From assembly GCA_907165065.1 (NCBI GenBank), contig OU015523.1, forward strand, positions 24,765,834 through 24,829,833: a stretch of 64,000 nt of DNA, given 5' to 3'. This stretch comes from Caprimulgus europaeus. Lineage: Eukaryota; Chordata; Aves; Caprimulgiformes; Caprimulgidae. Both the position numbers and the translations under genes were made by a program. Under the pieces are notes generated by a model, which was not told the DNA's origin, did no database searches, and saw nothing but the letters and a program-made list of their open reading frames with translations. Shown in pieces: positions 25,905-41,521 of the stretch; positions within the stretch are counted from its first letter, which is position 1, and each line of letters opens with the position of its first letter.

Positions 25905-26971
25905 TGTTGGTGGTGAAATGGAGTTAAATCCAGTTGGCAGCTGGTCATGAGTGGTGTTCCCCAGGGCTCAATACTAAGGTCAGTCCTGTTTAACATCTTT
26001 ATCAATGATCTGGACAAGGGGATTGAGTAAGTTTGCAGACGACACCAAACTGGGTGGAAGTGCTGATCTGCTGGAGGGTAGAGAGGCTCTGCAGAGGGAT
26101 CTGGACAGGCTGGATTGATGGGCCAGGACCAATTGCATGAGGTTCAATAACGCCAAATGCTGGGTACACTTTGGCCTCAACAACCCCTGGCAGTGCTACA
26201 GGCTTGGGGAGCGGTGGCTGGAGAGCTGCTCAGCAGAGTGGGACCTGGAGGTGTTGACTGATAGCCAGCTGAACATGAGTCATCAGAGTGCGGATCTGGG
26301 GGTGTTGGTTGACAGCCAGCTCAACATGATTCAGCAGAGTGCCCAGGTGGCCAGGAAGGCCAACAGCATCCTGACCTGAATCAGAAATAGTGTGGCCAGT
26401 AGGACCAGGGAAGTGATCCTCCCTTTGTACTTGGCACTCGCTAGGTCACACCTCGAGTACTGTGTTCAGTTTTGGGCCCATCACTACAAGAAGGAGATGG
26501 AGGTGCTGGAATGTGTCCAGAGAAGGATAACAAAGCTGTTGAAAGGTCTAGAGCACAAGTCTTACGAGGGGAGTGGCTGAAAGAACTGGGGTTGTTTAGC
26601 CTGGAGAAAAGAAGGCTCAGGGAGGACCTTATTGTTCTCTAAAACTACCTGAAAGGAGGGTGTAGAGAGGTGGGGAGTCAGTCTGTTTAACCAAGTAACA
26701 AGCAACAGGACAAGAAGAAATGGCCTCAAGTTGCACCAAGGGAAATTTAGATTGGATCTGAGGAAGAATTTCTTTACTGAAAGGGCTATCAGGCATTGGA
26801 ACGGGTTGCCCAGGGCAGTGGTGGGGTCCTCATCCCTACAGGTTTTTAAGACTTGTCTAGACATAGTGCTTAGGGACATGGTTTAGTTGGAGACTTGTCA
26901 GTGTTAGGTTAATGATTGGACTTGATGATGTCAAAGGTCTTTTCCAATCTAGGCAATCTGTGATTCTGTGA
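25905..26971 (+). mobile_element. CR1 LINE, 5'-truncated, with internal 51-bp duplication
   Basis: Starts within the reverse transcriptase at the block equivalent to VNGV...SSGVPQGS. It passes the catalytic block (tttgcagacgacaccaaactg, i.e. FADDTKL) and the ORF2 C-terminus ([10 protein letters not shown] equivalent near 26592). It ends ggcaatctgtgattctgtgaa. The frame is broken by stops. A 51-bp segment is present twice in tandem and in frame (26242-26292 and 26293-26343). Subfamily differs from the copies at 17955, 30318 and 45756. Confidence 0.9.
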
Positions 26972-28118
26972 ACTCCCTTGATAGAGCAGGAATGGGAGAG
27001 CAAAGGGAATAAACACTTGGTTGGTGACAGGCAATGGGAAGCTCTGCAGTTTTCCCTGCTACTAGTCCAGAGTAGCAGGTTCCTCTTCATCATCCTGCAT
27101 CCTCACAGGTGGGTTGTGAAACTACCTGCTGTGGCAGTCCCCTCGCTGAATGAACATACCTTCTGGTCAGCTGGCCAGCACAGTTGTGCCCCAGGCCAGC
27201 AGGCAAATCAGCCAAACAGGTGAGGTTTTGTGGAAGGATGAGTCAGTGCAGCAGAGCTGGAAACAGTCTCCTCTTAGTTGAGGTCTGGAGTGACTCACCC
27301 ACTCACCTCAGCTGTGAAGCCCCACTGCAATGACGCTCCATCTTGCTGTGGACAAAAAAGCTGCAGGCAACACTGGAGAAGAGGCTGACATGGCTTGCAG
27401 ATAAACAGGAGTTAACAAGAGGCTTTCCCTGGATAGATCTTGCTGTCTTTATTCTCCTCTTAGCTCGCTTTCCTCAGTCCTGCTTTATCCAACTCATTTG
27501 CTGTAGATAAACAGTAATTAGCTTTCTTCATGCAACATGCACCTCCACTTTTAACTCCAACTGATCTCCAAGCTCAGCCTGTGGGGTTTTTGCTGTGAGC
27601 TGGGTATAGAGGCCACTTTGAAGATCACCGGGTCCACTCACCCACTGTGGTCTTGCTTCTCTTGGCAGGCAGGCTCTGTGGTGTGAGTTACTGAGCTCTC
27701 CCGCTGCCACAGGCCAGGGGCTGAAGGAAGCTCTCAGCTCTTCCAGCATGCAATGGGCAGAAGGTGCCAGGTTTATGTACCCCAGCTTACCAACAGCTTT
27801 GCCCTCTTCCTGCAGCTTTTGGGAAAAAATTACTGGTGGTGCTGTTTTACCCTTCCTGGGTGCCTGCTGTCCTGCCACAGCACTGGGCTGGATGGTCTTG
27901 CAGCCTGGGAGGCTTCTCCTTGCTTTGACCAAAGAGGCGTGTTGCGGGGTGCTGATCTCACCAGGAAGCCAACAGCAGCGGAGCAGCAGTGGTGAGGGAA
28001 GAGCTTGTTGGCCAGTTGCTCCTGGGGATGGAGGAGGCAGGAAGTTAGTAATTCAGGCTGTGCTCCTCTGCATGACCAAGGGTGGCTGGTTGGCGCAGAA
28101 ACACACCACTACAACAGG
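26972..28118. other. Sequence immediately downstream of the APP transcript end
   Basis: About 1.1 kb between the CR1 and the APP poly(A) site. Open frames around 27528-28149 overlap on both strands and match nothing. A GT-rich downstream element would be expected on the minus strand near 28090-28118; the bases there (minus: ggagccctgttgtagtggtgtg) include a GT-rich part. Confidence 0.6.
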
Positions 28119-28135
28119 GCTCCTCCAGGAATGTG

Positions 28136-28141
28136 TTTATT
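28136..28141 (-). promoter_or_regulatory. Distal APP polyadenylation signal AATAAA
   Basis: AATAAA on the minus strand in gtaaataaacacattcc, followed by ggaggagc, the same arrangement as the end of the long human APP mRNA. About 1.14 kb after the stop codon. Confidence 0.85.
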
Positions 28142-28430
28142 TACATTAAAACACTATTATACAAACTGAAAGAAAGGAAAAGGAAAAAAAAAAAGAGACA
28201 ATGTCTTAGAGAGGCAGGTGTTCCAAAGTCGGTGCCCCTGTCTCCCCACCCCATCTCGCTGCTGCCTTCATTCTGCTTTGGTCTGACTGCAAGTGCTGTG
28301 ACCCTTGTAGGAGAATCCTTTCCTAACCCTCTCTCAGTGTGAACCTCCATATTTTATGTTTAAGTGTCTTACAGGAATCTTTGCTTTTCTGCCTCCAAAG
28401 AAAACTCTTGCTCAAACATTTTTTTCTTAA

Positions 28431-28436
28431 TTTATT
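28431..28436 (-). promoter_or_regulatory. Proximal APP polyadenylation signal AATAAA
   Basis: AATAAA on the minus strand inside ttacataaataaattaag, about 844 nt after the stop codon. The surrounding bases resemble the human proximal APP poly(A) region, which supports its use. Confidence 0.8.
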
Positions 28437-28502
28437 TATGTAACACAGTGTAGAAAGCTATCAATTCATAAGCAATGGTTCTGTACAATCATCCTGCACA
28501 GG

Positions 28503-28569
28503 ATCCCCGTTAATGTTCGACCAGCAGGCACTTTCACCCCCCCCATAAGTGCTCACAATTAACGGGGAT
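28503..28569 (-). repeat. 12-bp inverted repeat in APP 3' UTR
   Basis: atccccgttaat at 28503-28514 pairs exactly with attaacggggat at 28558-28569. The loop is 43 nt and contains a run of eight C (G in the mRNA) at 28537-28544. Confidence 0.85.
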
Positions 28570-29020
28570 TCTTTTTAGTATTTTTTAAGATCAAAAAGAT
28601 ACATGGAAAACAAAATAAAGTTTACCTTTCAATGCCTAAAGTGTGCACATAAAACAGGCACAAAGAAACAAATGTGTATTCCCATGATTTCTACATCACT
28701 AATACAGCAGGAGCAACAATCTGTACAATAAAATGCAGCTGCAGAGGAAAAGTATTTTAATAACTCATCTGGAATACTTTTTAAAAAATGTTGTTTTACT
28801 TTAAAATGCATAGTGATCAGAAAAAAACGCTCAGCAAAGGAAGCAGCTAAACCCCACAGACACAGAAAGCATCCCCCATCAATTCTTAAAGCATATTTCA
28901 ATTAGGACTTATTTTTTGTCACGAATCACAAGAATAATATACAACTGGCTAAGGAACTACATGATAAATAATTGGGAAAGAGAATCTATCCATGCACTAG
29001 TTAAATACAGCTAACTTCTT

Positions 29021-29028
29021 TACAGTAC
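29021..29028 (-). promoter_or_regulatory. Predicted miR-101 target site in APP 3' UTR
   Basis: The minus strand reads GTACTGTA, an 8-mer complement of the miR-101-3p seed, about 252 nt after the stop codon. A functional miR-101 site has been reported at a similar place in the human APP 3' UTR. Function here is inferred. Confidence 0.6.
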
Positions 29029-29279
29029 ACAAAAAACATTCATTAATAATGTAGTGTAAAGACCGAAATGTAAAGAGAAAGAGAGAGAAAATACATTACT
29101 GATTTTATTAATTCAAGTTCAGGCATCTACTTGAGTTACAGCACAGCTGTCAAAAGGCGAGAATGAGTAAATAATAAAACAGAGTGTTTTTCTTTCTTTC
29201 CACATTATTCTATAACTGAACACCAATGAGCAGTGAAGCAATCATTCTGCTGTCCAACTCAGGAGGCTGCTGTGGTGTC

Positions 29280-29417
<138 letters not shown>

Positions 29418-30317
29418 TTAATTCACAGTATACCTCACGTTTCCCCACTTTATGGCCATCCAACGTACTTTGTACCCTCCCTGTGCATTCAGGCAGAAAG
29501 CATCCTTTGAAACACAAGACTGTTTCACAGGTTCATTGACAGGTTCTTCAGAAAGTAAGTTATGTCCCAAGCTTAGTCCAAATTGCCTAAGAAAGTCTAA
29601 AATAAAGGTGGCTGGGAACTGATAGAGATACTTCTCCAGTAAACAGAGAACTAAACCTCTGACCTAGAGTCTCTGACTTTGTCTAAAGAGACAACTATCT
29701 CTGAAAACACTTCTCTCCGAATTATGCAGGACTGAGTGGCCTCATGAACAAAATCAACAGATGGCACTGTACCCAGCAAAAAATGACAAGCCATCAAACA
29801 GCTTTAAATAGCAACTTGCAAGAGATGGACTTTCCAGCTTCGACAGTTACGGTTCACTTTCTGTACAGAAGCAATATGCAGGAGAACATAAGGCAACAGG
29901 AACAATTCTGCAACTCATTTTTTTGCTGCAGGACTTCAAAACCAGCTGACCAAACTCAGCAGTACCAGCTTTGGTTTTTGTTGTCTGGCTCAGGAAGCAG
30001 GCAACTCCACAAACAAACAAACAAAAAAGGATATATTTTGGATCTCCTTTCTAGTCCTCCATTATTAGGTGTTTCACCCCCTAGGATATATATTGGTATC
30101 TATACTTGGGATCAACTGGATCTCAAAAAAACCCAAAAAACTCATTAAAAAGCTGAAGGAAGTAGCTTGAGGCTGTATTCTGTCTATATTGTGCTCTCAG
30201 ATCTGTTGCAGGTGCTGTGTTCTCAAGACCAAGAAAAATTAATTGGAAAAAGTAGTAACCAGGCACAAGATGAGCAAAAAAATCCCATTGCACTCATGGA
30301 AAAAGAACTTCCATAAG

Positions 30318-30796
30318 ATGGGCGTGGACCTACTGGAGCGAGTCCAGAGGAGGACACGAAGATGATCACAGGGCTGGAGCACCTCTCCTACAAGGACAGG
30401 CTGAGAGAGTTGGGGCTGTTCAGCCTGGAGAAGAGACGGCTCTGGAGAGACCTTATAGCAGCCTTCCAGTACCTGAGGAGACCTAGAGGAAGGCTGGGGA
30501 GGGACTTTTTACAAGGGCAGGTAGTGACAGAACAAGGGGTAATGGCTTTAAGCTGAAAGAGGATAGGTTTAGATTAGATATGAGGAACAAATTATTTACT
30601 GTGAGGGTGGTCAGACATGGGAACGGGTTGCCCAAGGAAGTTGTGGATGCCCCTTCCCTGGAAGTTTTCAAGGCCAGGCTGGATGAGGCTTTGAGCAACC
30701 TGGTCTAGTGGAAGGTGTCCCTGCTCATGGCAGGGGGTTTGGAACTAGACGATCTTTAAGGTCTCTTCCAACCCAAACCATTCCATGATTCTCTGT
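30318..30796 (+). mobile_element. CR1 LINE 3' fragment (APP intron 17)
   Basis: Covers the last part of ORF2 and the 3' UTR: translation [19 protein letters not shown] then [18 protein letters not shown]. This is followed by ggtctagtggaaggtgtccc and a ccattccatgattct tail. Antisense to APP, ending about 9 intronic hundred bases downstream of exon 18 on the plus axis. Same subfamily as 17955-19557 and 45756-47036. Confidence 0.9.
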
Positions 30797-33650
30797 CTCC
30801 AAGGTCGAGTTTGGTTCAGTTTAGTGACAACAAGCTTGATGCGTCTGCACTGGTTTAAACTGACCTTTCTTGATTACTTGGAAGATAGGTATAAAGACAG
30901 CTTAGTTCAGACTTTTCCACTGAATACCTGTGGTTCCACAAATTATTTTATTCCTTCACTGAACATGACAGTAATATAAAACTCCCTTCCAATTAGAGTA
31001 GACGAGAACAGTCTCTAAATGTTAAGCAGGTATTTTACCTCTGCTGTATGGGCTCGATAGCTGTTGTGTATACAAAACCTGCGATATCCTGGCTATCTTG
31101 CATCTATGAAAACAGAGCTAAGAAAGACTGTTTGTCAGCTAATTCATTTGCTATCTGGTATCTCTAGTGTTTGATAGCTCTTAAAAGAAAAGGTAAAAAG
31201 TTCATGTTACATTGTCAAAAATATTAAATCAGGAAGGTGCCTAAGACTCTACACTGAAGTATTAGGTATTAACATTTTCCTGTGGATTTCTGTAAGCAGT
31301 GACCTTTAGGAAAAACATCAATTTACTTTCAGCAAAAAAATAGTATTATGGATAATGGAAAGTGTATTCTCTTGAGAAGCCTTATATAGCAGTTTAACTG
31401 ACTCTAACCTTTTAATAATAATTAAAAAAACCAACAGAGACAAAGTACTTACATCTGATACTCATTTTAAGTCTACTCTAATACTGGAAATAACACATCT
31501 TAGTGAGGACAGACTATGAACTTTGCTAAGTTGCTACCTTATACCTTGGAGGAAGATTAAAGGTACATTCTTTCATGCCTGGGACTAATGTAGGCTGCTC
31601 AGCTTATTTTTGCAGCCATACTTTTATTGCCACAGTTGCAGCCACTTTTATTATACCACAGTCCGACCCTTCCCACAGTACCAAGAGAAATGGCTCCTCT
31701 CAGAGCTATCTCTCTTGACATTCTTTTATTTGTTACTTAAGAGAAGAAATGGTTCGGCATGTGGCATGTCTTGGATTGCTCAGATGAACTGCTAACCCCA
31801 AATCTGATCCATTTTCATATCTGTGCCCCTCCTAAATCTCCTTGTCCATGTTCCAACTCTCAAACTGCATTTTCAGTCAACACTGTATCTTCCATCGAAT
31901 CTCTTTTTCTTACACAATAATTACACATTTTTGTGAAATACCCAACTTTAAGGGTCACATACTGCTTTTTCTTGCAAGCTATTGTGAAACTCTCCATAGC
32001 TGGGAGTCCTGAGCCTTCCACAGCAAGCCCTTGACTCCTGCCGGCAGAGAACAGGATGCCAGGCAGAAAGGATCGCTGGGCTGAGCTGACATGGTGCTGC
32101 CTGTGTTTCTGATTCTGCAATATAACTTGGCCTTTTTTGCTTAAATGCTGCCATTCAAAGGCTATTTATTTTCTTTTTTTAAAAAAAAAAGTTGTATTTG
32201 CATGGAGTAATTATCTTATGCAACAAATCCAAAATCCATCTATTTCTTCACCTCCTGTGACAGGCTCTTAGGCAGTGAGATTCTGTTTAGAGAGATGTTG
32301 CTCTTGCTTTAAGCTGATTTTCCTTGTTTCAGAAATTGAGGGCAGGGGGTGGGGGAAAGGGGAATAGTATTTGTCTTTCCCTGCCCCACTCCCTGTGCAA
32401 AACTGACAAAATAAACTTTTTCTTCTGAAGGATGCAAACTTCCCCTGGCCAGCCCATGCAAGTGGTAAGTGCTCAGCTTGGCTGTCAAAAATCATTTTGA
32501 TCCATCAAGGACAGGAGAACCCCAGGGAATTTCACAGCCCATCTCCTTTTCAATCTCTACACTCAAATCCTCAAGACATTTCTGTGCAATGTGCCCAGCA
32601 CCAAGCATACAACCCTGCACTGGCATTTTAAAGACTCACCCATGCCTGCTGCTCAAGTCCCACCTATGCTCAGCAGAGAGGGCAGCAGTGGGGCTGGGTG
32701 AGACGCAGTGAGGGAGTGGCCAGGACTGACAGCACTCCTCTCTGCAACTATCTCCAGGGGCTGGGTTGCTTTCTGTTGCTTTACCTGTTCTTTCTCCAGG
32801 GGCTGCCAACCCCTCCCTCTGCAAGGATACACCATCTATATCCATATACAGTGAATCAACTTCCGGCAATTCCTCGAGGCTATTGCTGTTTGGCAGAGCA
32901 CTTGTTTTCGGTGTATGTCATCAGTATAGCAGCAGTAAGGTCTAACAAATCCATTCCACATAGGTTTTGTACAAACATGTAAAAGGCCTAATCCCTGCCC
33001 CGAGGACCATGCAAATTGAACAGCTTTAACTATTTCCGTTGTGACAATGTCACCACATTCCATCTGTTGCCATTAAAATTATCACTAGCATGACTGTGAA
33101 GGGAAGAGAAGAACAAAGCAGGGAAAACAGCAACTGTTCCTGTAGCCTTTTCAGCACTTACAGAAAGTAAGAATACAGAGCAAGTGCAGAGGAAAAGCCA
33201 CCTTTCCTTTCATGCTTGAAGGGACTGCTGTAGCACCAAATCAGCCCTGGTTCTTATGCACAGTAACACCATGCTACTGGAGTAGTTGGTGCTTCTCCAA
33301 ATCAAGAAGTGAGAGCCTCATAATTCACAATGAAGTCCATGGATAGGTTGTCTTCTAGCATGAAATGAAAACACAATATGAAGCTCTGGGGTTTAAGGAT
33401 CAGGGATCTCTCTGTATCGATAAATGCCTGAGAGCATCTTCCTTTCTAGGTGGCTTCCCTCACTAGTCTGGGATACAAACGAGGGGTATGCCAGAACCTG
33501 TCCTGTACTTCATATTTAAGCTCCAAGCAACACTATATTGAACTCTGTCCCTCATTTCAGCTTAAGCCTCCCACTTAGCACTTATTCAGGACTAGAAGAT
33601 GTGATAAGCACACAGCATAACCTGCTTGTGGGAAAGAAACAAGCTAAGAC

Positions 33651-34890
33651 AATCACAGAATGTTAAGAGATTGGAAGGGACCTCAGAAGATCATCTAGTC
33701 CAACACCCCCTGCCAGAGCAGGATCACCTACAGTAGGTCACACAGGAACACCTCCAGGAGGGTCTTGAATGTCTCCAGAGAAGGAGACTCCACAACCTAT
33801 CTGGGCAGCCTGTTCAAGTGTCCTATCACTTGCACAGTAAAAAAGTTTTTCCTTATGTTTATATGGAACCTACTATGGTCCAGCTGGCACCCATTGCCCC
33901 TTGTCCTACCACTGGACATCACTGAGAAGAGCCTGGCTCCATCTTCCTGACATTTGCCCTTTACATATTTATAAACATTAATGAGGTCATCCTTCAGCCT
34001 CCTCTTCTCCAAGCTAAAGAGACCCAGCTCCCTCAGCCTTTCCTTTTAAGGGAGATGTTACACTCGCTTAATCATTTTTGTGGCTCTGCGCTGGACTCTC
34101 TCAAGCAGTTCCCTGTCCTTCTTGAACTGCAGGGCCCAGAACTGGACACAATATTCTAGATGCAGCCTCACCAGGGCAGAAAAGAGGGGAAGGAGAACCT
34201 CTCTTGACCTACTAACCACAGCCCTTTTAATGCACCCCAGGACGCCATTGGCCTTCTTGGCCACGAAGGCACGCTGCTGGCTCATGGTCATCCTTCTGTT
34301 CACCAGGACCCTCAGATCCATTTCCCCTACACTGCTCTCCAACAGGTTTGTCCCCAACCTATACTAGAACCTGGGGTTGTTCTTTCCCATATGTAAGACC
34401 CTACACTTGCCCTTATTGTATTTCATTAAAATTCTCCCTGCCCAACTCTCCAGTGTGTCCAGGTCTCTCTGGATGGCAGCACAGCCTGCTGGTGTGTCAG
34501 CCACTCCTTCCAGCTTTGTATCATCAGCAAACTTGCTGACAGTGCATTCAATTCCCTCATCCAGGTCGTTGATGAATATATGGAATAGTACTGGTCCCAG
34601 TACTGACCCCTGAGGGACTCCACTAGACACAGGTCTCCAACTAGACTCTGCCCCATTGACTACAACTCTCTGACTTCTTCCTTTCAACCAGTTCACAATC
34701 CACCTCACTACCAGATCATCCAGACCACACTTCCTCAGTTTAGCTGCAAGGATGGTGTGGGAGATGGTGTCAAATGCTTTGCTGAAATCAAGATAAACCA
34801 CATGCACTGCTCTAACATTGTTTTTTGACCTGGTTATGTTCTCATAAAAGTCTGTCAGGTTGGTTAAACATGACTTCCCCTTGGTAACAA
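33651..34890 (-). mobile_element. CR1 LINE, 5'-truncated, sense with APP (intron 17)
   Basis: On the minus strand the translation from 34890 reads [53 protein letters not shown] and [13 protein letters not shown]. It therefore keeps the catalytic FADD. A single TAG at 34364-34366 breaks the frame, which then goes on in the same phase to about 34058 ([30 protein letters not shown]). The 3' UTR is the classic CR1 type, whose complement reads cacctccaggagggtcttgaa, and the 3' end lies at aatcacagaa (33651). Read from an upstream ATG at 35062, the frame has about 57 codons unrelated to CR1. Confidence 0.92.
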
Positions 34891-37800
34891 CAACATAAAT
34901 AAAAATAATCAAAGAAAGAGCAAGGTGGAAGAGACTAAAAAATTGATTAGAAGCTAGAGAAACTTGGAATAAAATAATGAAGGAGAAAGAGATTAGGCAA
35001 AAAATATGAGGAAGGACAGTAAAATCAGACTGAATTTTTAACATCCTTGCACAATATTTCATATTAAAAGCCTCACTTTAATAAAACTAGTTTATAGTGA
35101 AAGTCAAATAACCTCTGAAATAGGACATCTACAGATGAAGGGGATTTATTGAGGTTTCTACTTGCAGTCTTAGTCATTTATACATTTTTTTTTTTAAATT
35201 TCCCCTTTACAATGACTACTGCCAACACTTCCACTCCTTCCTATAGCTGTCTGCTGCAGGGTAACCCATCTCACTTCCAACCTATGTGCACTATTGCTCA
35301 TCCTGAATGTCTTCTCTTCTACTCACTTGTACCCATCTTGACTCTGCCTGACTTCCTCTCATTCCTCACTACCTCTGTCCTAGGTATTGCTCTGCCAAAT
35401 GACATGCCTTGAACCCAATTATTTCCTTCTCAGTAAATCCCTAAAGCCCTTTAACATTTTAAGAAGCTTTTTGCACCTGTTATGGAGGTGGCAGAAGTTG
35501 AACATAGCATGTAAGAGGTGTGGGTACTCTGGTGCTGCTGAGAAGCAGCCTAGACGCTTTTCTACAATGTGATGTCTCTTGAGAAAACAGCTTAGTCAGG
35601 TAGATAACCTCTTTTGAGACTGTCCACCTAATCCCTTCCGCTCCATCCTATGGATCTTTCACACACAAAATCCTGATGTGGAGTCAGGGAGATGGTAATG
35701 CTGCAGAAAAATTCACGTGCTGCCTCTACATACATGGGACAGACCAAAAGCCCAGACAGGAGGTGCTGGCAGCCCTCAGAGCTGCACTGAATACATTGCT
35801 GTTTAAATGATAGTAAATGGATGCTGCCAAGTATACACCTGCAGACTGGACTTTAAGAGATGGACTTTGGAGAATACTACAGCAATTTTAATGGCTTCTT
35901 TGCTACTGCTGTGAGCCCTCCCATTGTCACCTCTCCCCACATGCTCCTGCTGGAGGTGCTGCCTCTGTAACAGAAAACAAATGAGCTTTTAAGAGGAGAT
36001 CCTGAAAGAGGAGGAATTGAGATAGTCAGCTGTCTTCTGGGGCACAGGAGAGTTGAGAATCTCTCTTTTGCCACCTGCTTTCATGCAGGAAATAACATCT
36101 TGCAGACAGCTGGGGTGGGCACACCAGCAAAAACCACCTTCAAAATGCTTGATGGAGCTCCTATGTGCACACATAACAAGTAATTTTCAGTCAGTCATTT
36201 ACTTAACTGCGGCAGTCCTTCTCCTGAAAAGGCTGAACCACTCTGAAACATTTACATTCTCGGACTTAGAAGAATATTATTATGAAACTTTTGCTAAACA
36301 GGACAATTCCTCCTCAGAGTTTCAAAAAAAGGCTAAAAGGATTTTTAATAATGTCTTTTGTTAAAGAAATAATGAAATGAGAAAAAGTACTACAGTCAGA
36401 GTTGACTTTTTGTAAGATAAGAATACAGGTGGAACAGGACCTGTTTTGTAATCTTGCATCCATTATCACAGAGCCGAATTCTCACAGTAACTTCTAACAT
36501 GCAACAAACAGGTTGCAAGTTTTTTTGAAATATACTCAGACAACCTAGAGCTGAATTACAGTTATTTTTACATTAAGTGATTTTGCTCTTTGTGCATAGT
36601 ACATTAAAGGTGCACTGTTGCTGAATAAATTAATCCTCTTTAGAAAGGAACAACTTAATTTTGAAGACATTTTAATATTAGACATCAATTGCATATAGAT
36701 CTTAAAAGTGTTTGTTTGCTTTTTTTCCAAAGTAAGTGCTACAAAATTTTCAGCAACCTAGGGCAAAAATAGATGTTATGCCTTTCTTGCAGGTGAGAAG
36801 CTCAGACAGTGAGGCTATGCAGTCTGTCAAGAACACACAGCAGGTCTGGCAGAATAAGGAATCTTGCCTTCCAATGCCAACCACAATGCAGCAAATCTAA
36901 AGGTGACACCATCTATACTGTGGTACTATAAATTGACTAATACTCTTGGTAGATCCGCATGCTATAGCTTTATGGTTTTATCTGTAAAATTTTTTATTCC
37001 CTAAGTGATGTTGTCATTTTGACATGAATTACTTGTTCAGCTTGTGCATGTTCTTTCTAGTCCAACATTTCCAAGTTCACTTTCTGTCACTTCTGTCACT
37101 GAAGAAAGCTTGTCAGAATCCAGGACTACTTTTGCCACATCATTCCATCAGATGAAGCCCATCTGAAATTTTAAGGTCATCCTGCAATAATGGCATGCCC
37201 ACATTCAGTGTCTGATTTGGGGCTTTGGCCTAGCAAGCTTCCTGACCTATTCTGTTGTTGCTAAATTTGAGCAAAGGAGGGTCTCAGGTTACACAATTGT
37301 TGGCAGCAGCTATCACCTAGGTGGTTTAAAACTAAAACCTGTTTAATTTTTTACAAAGTGGGCTGGAAGCTTTCATATGGAAAGTTAAATCTGAGATTTT
37401 TGCTTGCTATTTTCTGCCTCTCTGTCCAAATTCTGCACAGCTTGCTGTCTGCTCACATCTCACCCCAAATGACCTGTGCTCTTCTGACCACGTCTCTTTG
37501 GAAGATTTCAAACCACATGGGCAACTACAGCACAGACATAGGGACACACAAGCACGGGCTTAAGAAAAAGGCTTACTCAAATATTTTTAAGAACCTTCAT
37601 TGTCTGAGATGGTGAAATACATGCATCAGGAAGCACGTCTGTCTCCATCAAGACCAACGCAAGGCCCATTTGCCTCAAGGTGAAATCAACATAACAATCA
37701 AAAACTTAAAATACCAGTTTTGGAAGGCAAAAACATAAAAGTGTTTCAAATGCTGGCTAATATAAGTACTATGTGCAAACCATACACTCTCACAGCAAAC

Positions 37801-38484
37801 TAGATATCAATACACAAGAGGAAAAAAGGTTACATGAACCCTCTTCCAGTTCTCATAATTAAGTCTTTCTGCTTACAGAGAACTTTTCTTTTATCTAAGC
37901 AACAGATGAAGTCTTTTAAGTTAATGTAAACTGACCACAAATTTACTTGGTAGATTGGGAAAATACAAAGGTTTCCATCTTGAAAATCCCATGGAAGAGT
38001 CTTATATTTTATTTGTTTTTCAAATCTGCAAGTTTCAGATTAGCCATAAATCAAAAGTTGTTGGTGGCAAAAGAAAATCTGGTTTAGAGAACAAAAAGTA
38101 ATAAGTATCTGTATAGGGAAAATCCTTGTAGTATACAGCACAATCCATAGAAGACCTGCCTCAAATGTTTATTTGCAACCTAAATAGAGATCTGTGTATG
38201 TACATTCCCAACAACAGTAAAACCAGATTTTTCTTCTTGTGCAGGATCTACTCATTGGCTACTGTTAAATTTCCTATAAAATGAATTTTCACATTATGAC
38301 GGGATTGGTCTGGGATAGTTGCAGAAGATATTCTTGTGGTTTTACATCCTATTCAACGTGGTTTACATTGTGTCTCCATTTACAAAATAAAGACAATTTG
38401 ATTCCACTCTGCCAGACACAACCACTACAACTCTGAACATTAGACTAGCCAAAACCATGGTTTCTTCATTTGTAAATATATTTA

Positions 38485-41521
<3,037 letters not shown>

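Larger units (their letters stand above)
28119..29279 (-). other. APP: APP 3' untranslated region (about 1.16 kb)
   Basis: Non-coding continuation of exon 18. Long stretches resemble the mammalian APP 3' UTR as I recall it: the gtgtactgtaaag block near 29020, the gcacacttt/aggcattg block near 28640, the gattgtacagaa block near 28485, and the two poly(A) regions. The last recognisable conserved string is ggaggagc next to the distal signal, so the transcript end is placed at about 28119. Between the two poly(A) sites lie roughly 300 nt; the equivalent 258-nt piece of the human UTR is reported to raise translation. A 12-bp inverted repeat flanking a run of eight G (mRNA sense) lies at 28503-28569. 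The exact end needs transcript data. Confidence 0.85.

Noticed and set aside
1-28118. Search for exons of the next gene, CYYR1 by human gene order
   Set aside because: No cysteine/tyrosine-rich or proline-rich coding block matching that protein was found; the gene, if present, lies outside the window.
27528-28149. Open frames of about 133 codons on both strands just downstream of APP
   Set aside because: Antisense shadows in moderately GC-rich DNA; the plus-strand frame runs across the APP 3' end with no sign of coding.
34891-35062. About 57-codon N-terminal extension of the CR1 frame
   Set aside because: It has no CR1 likeness and is intronic DNA that happens to lack stops.
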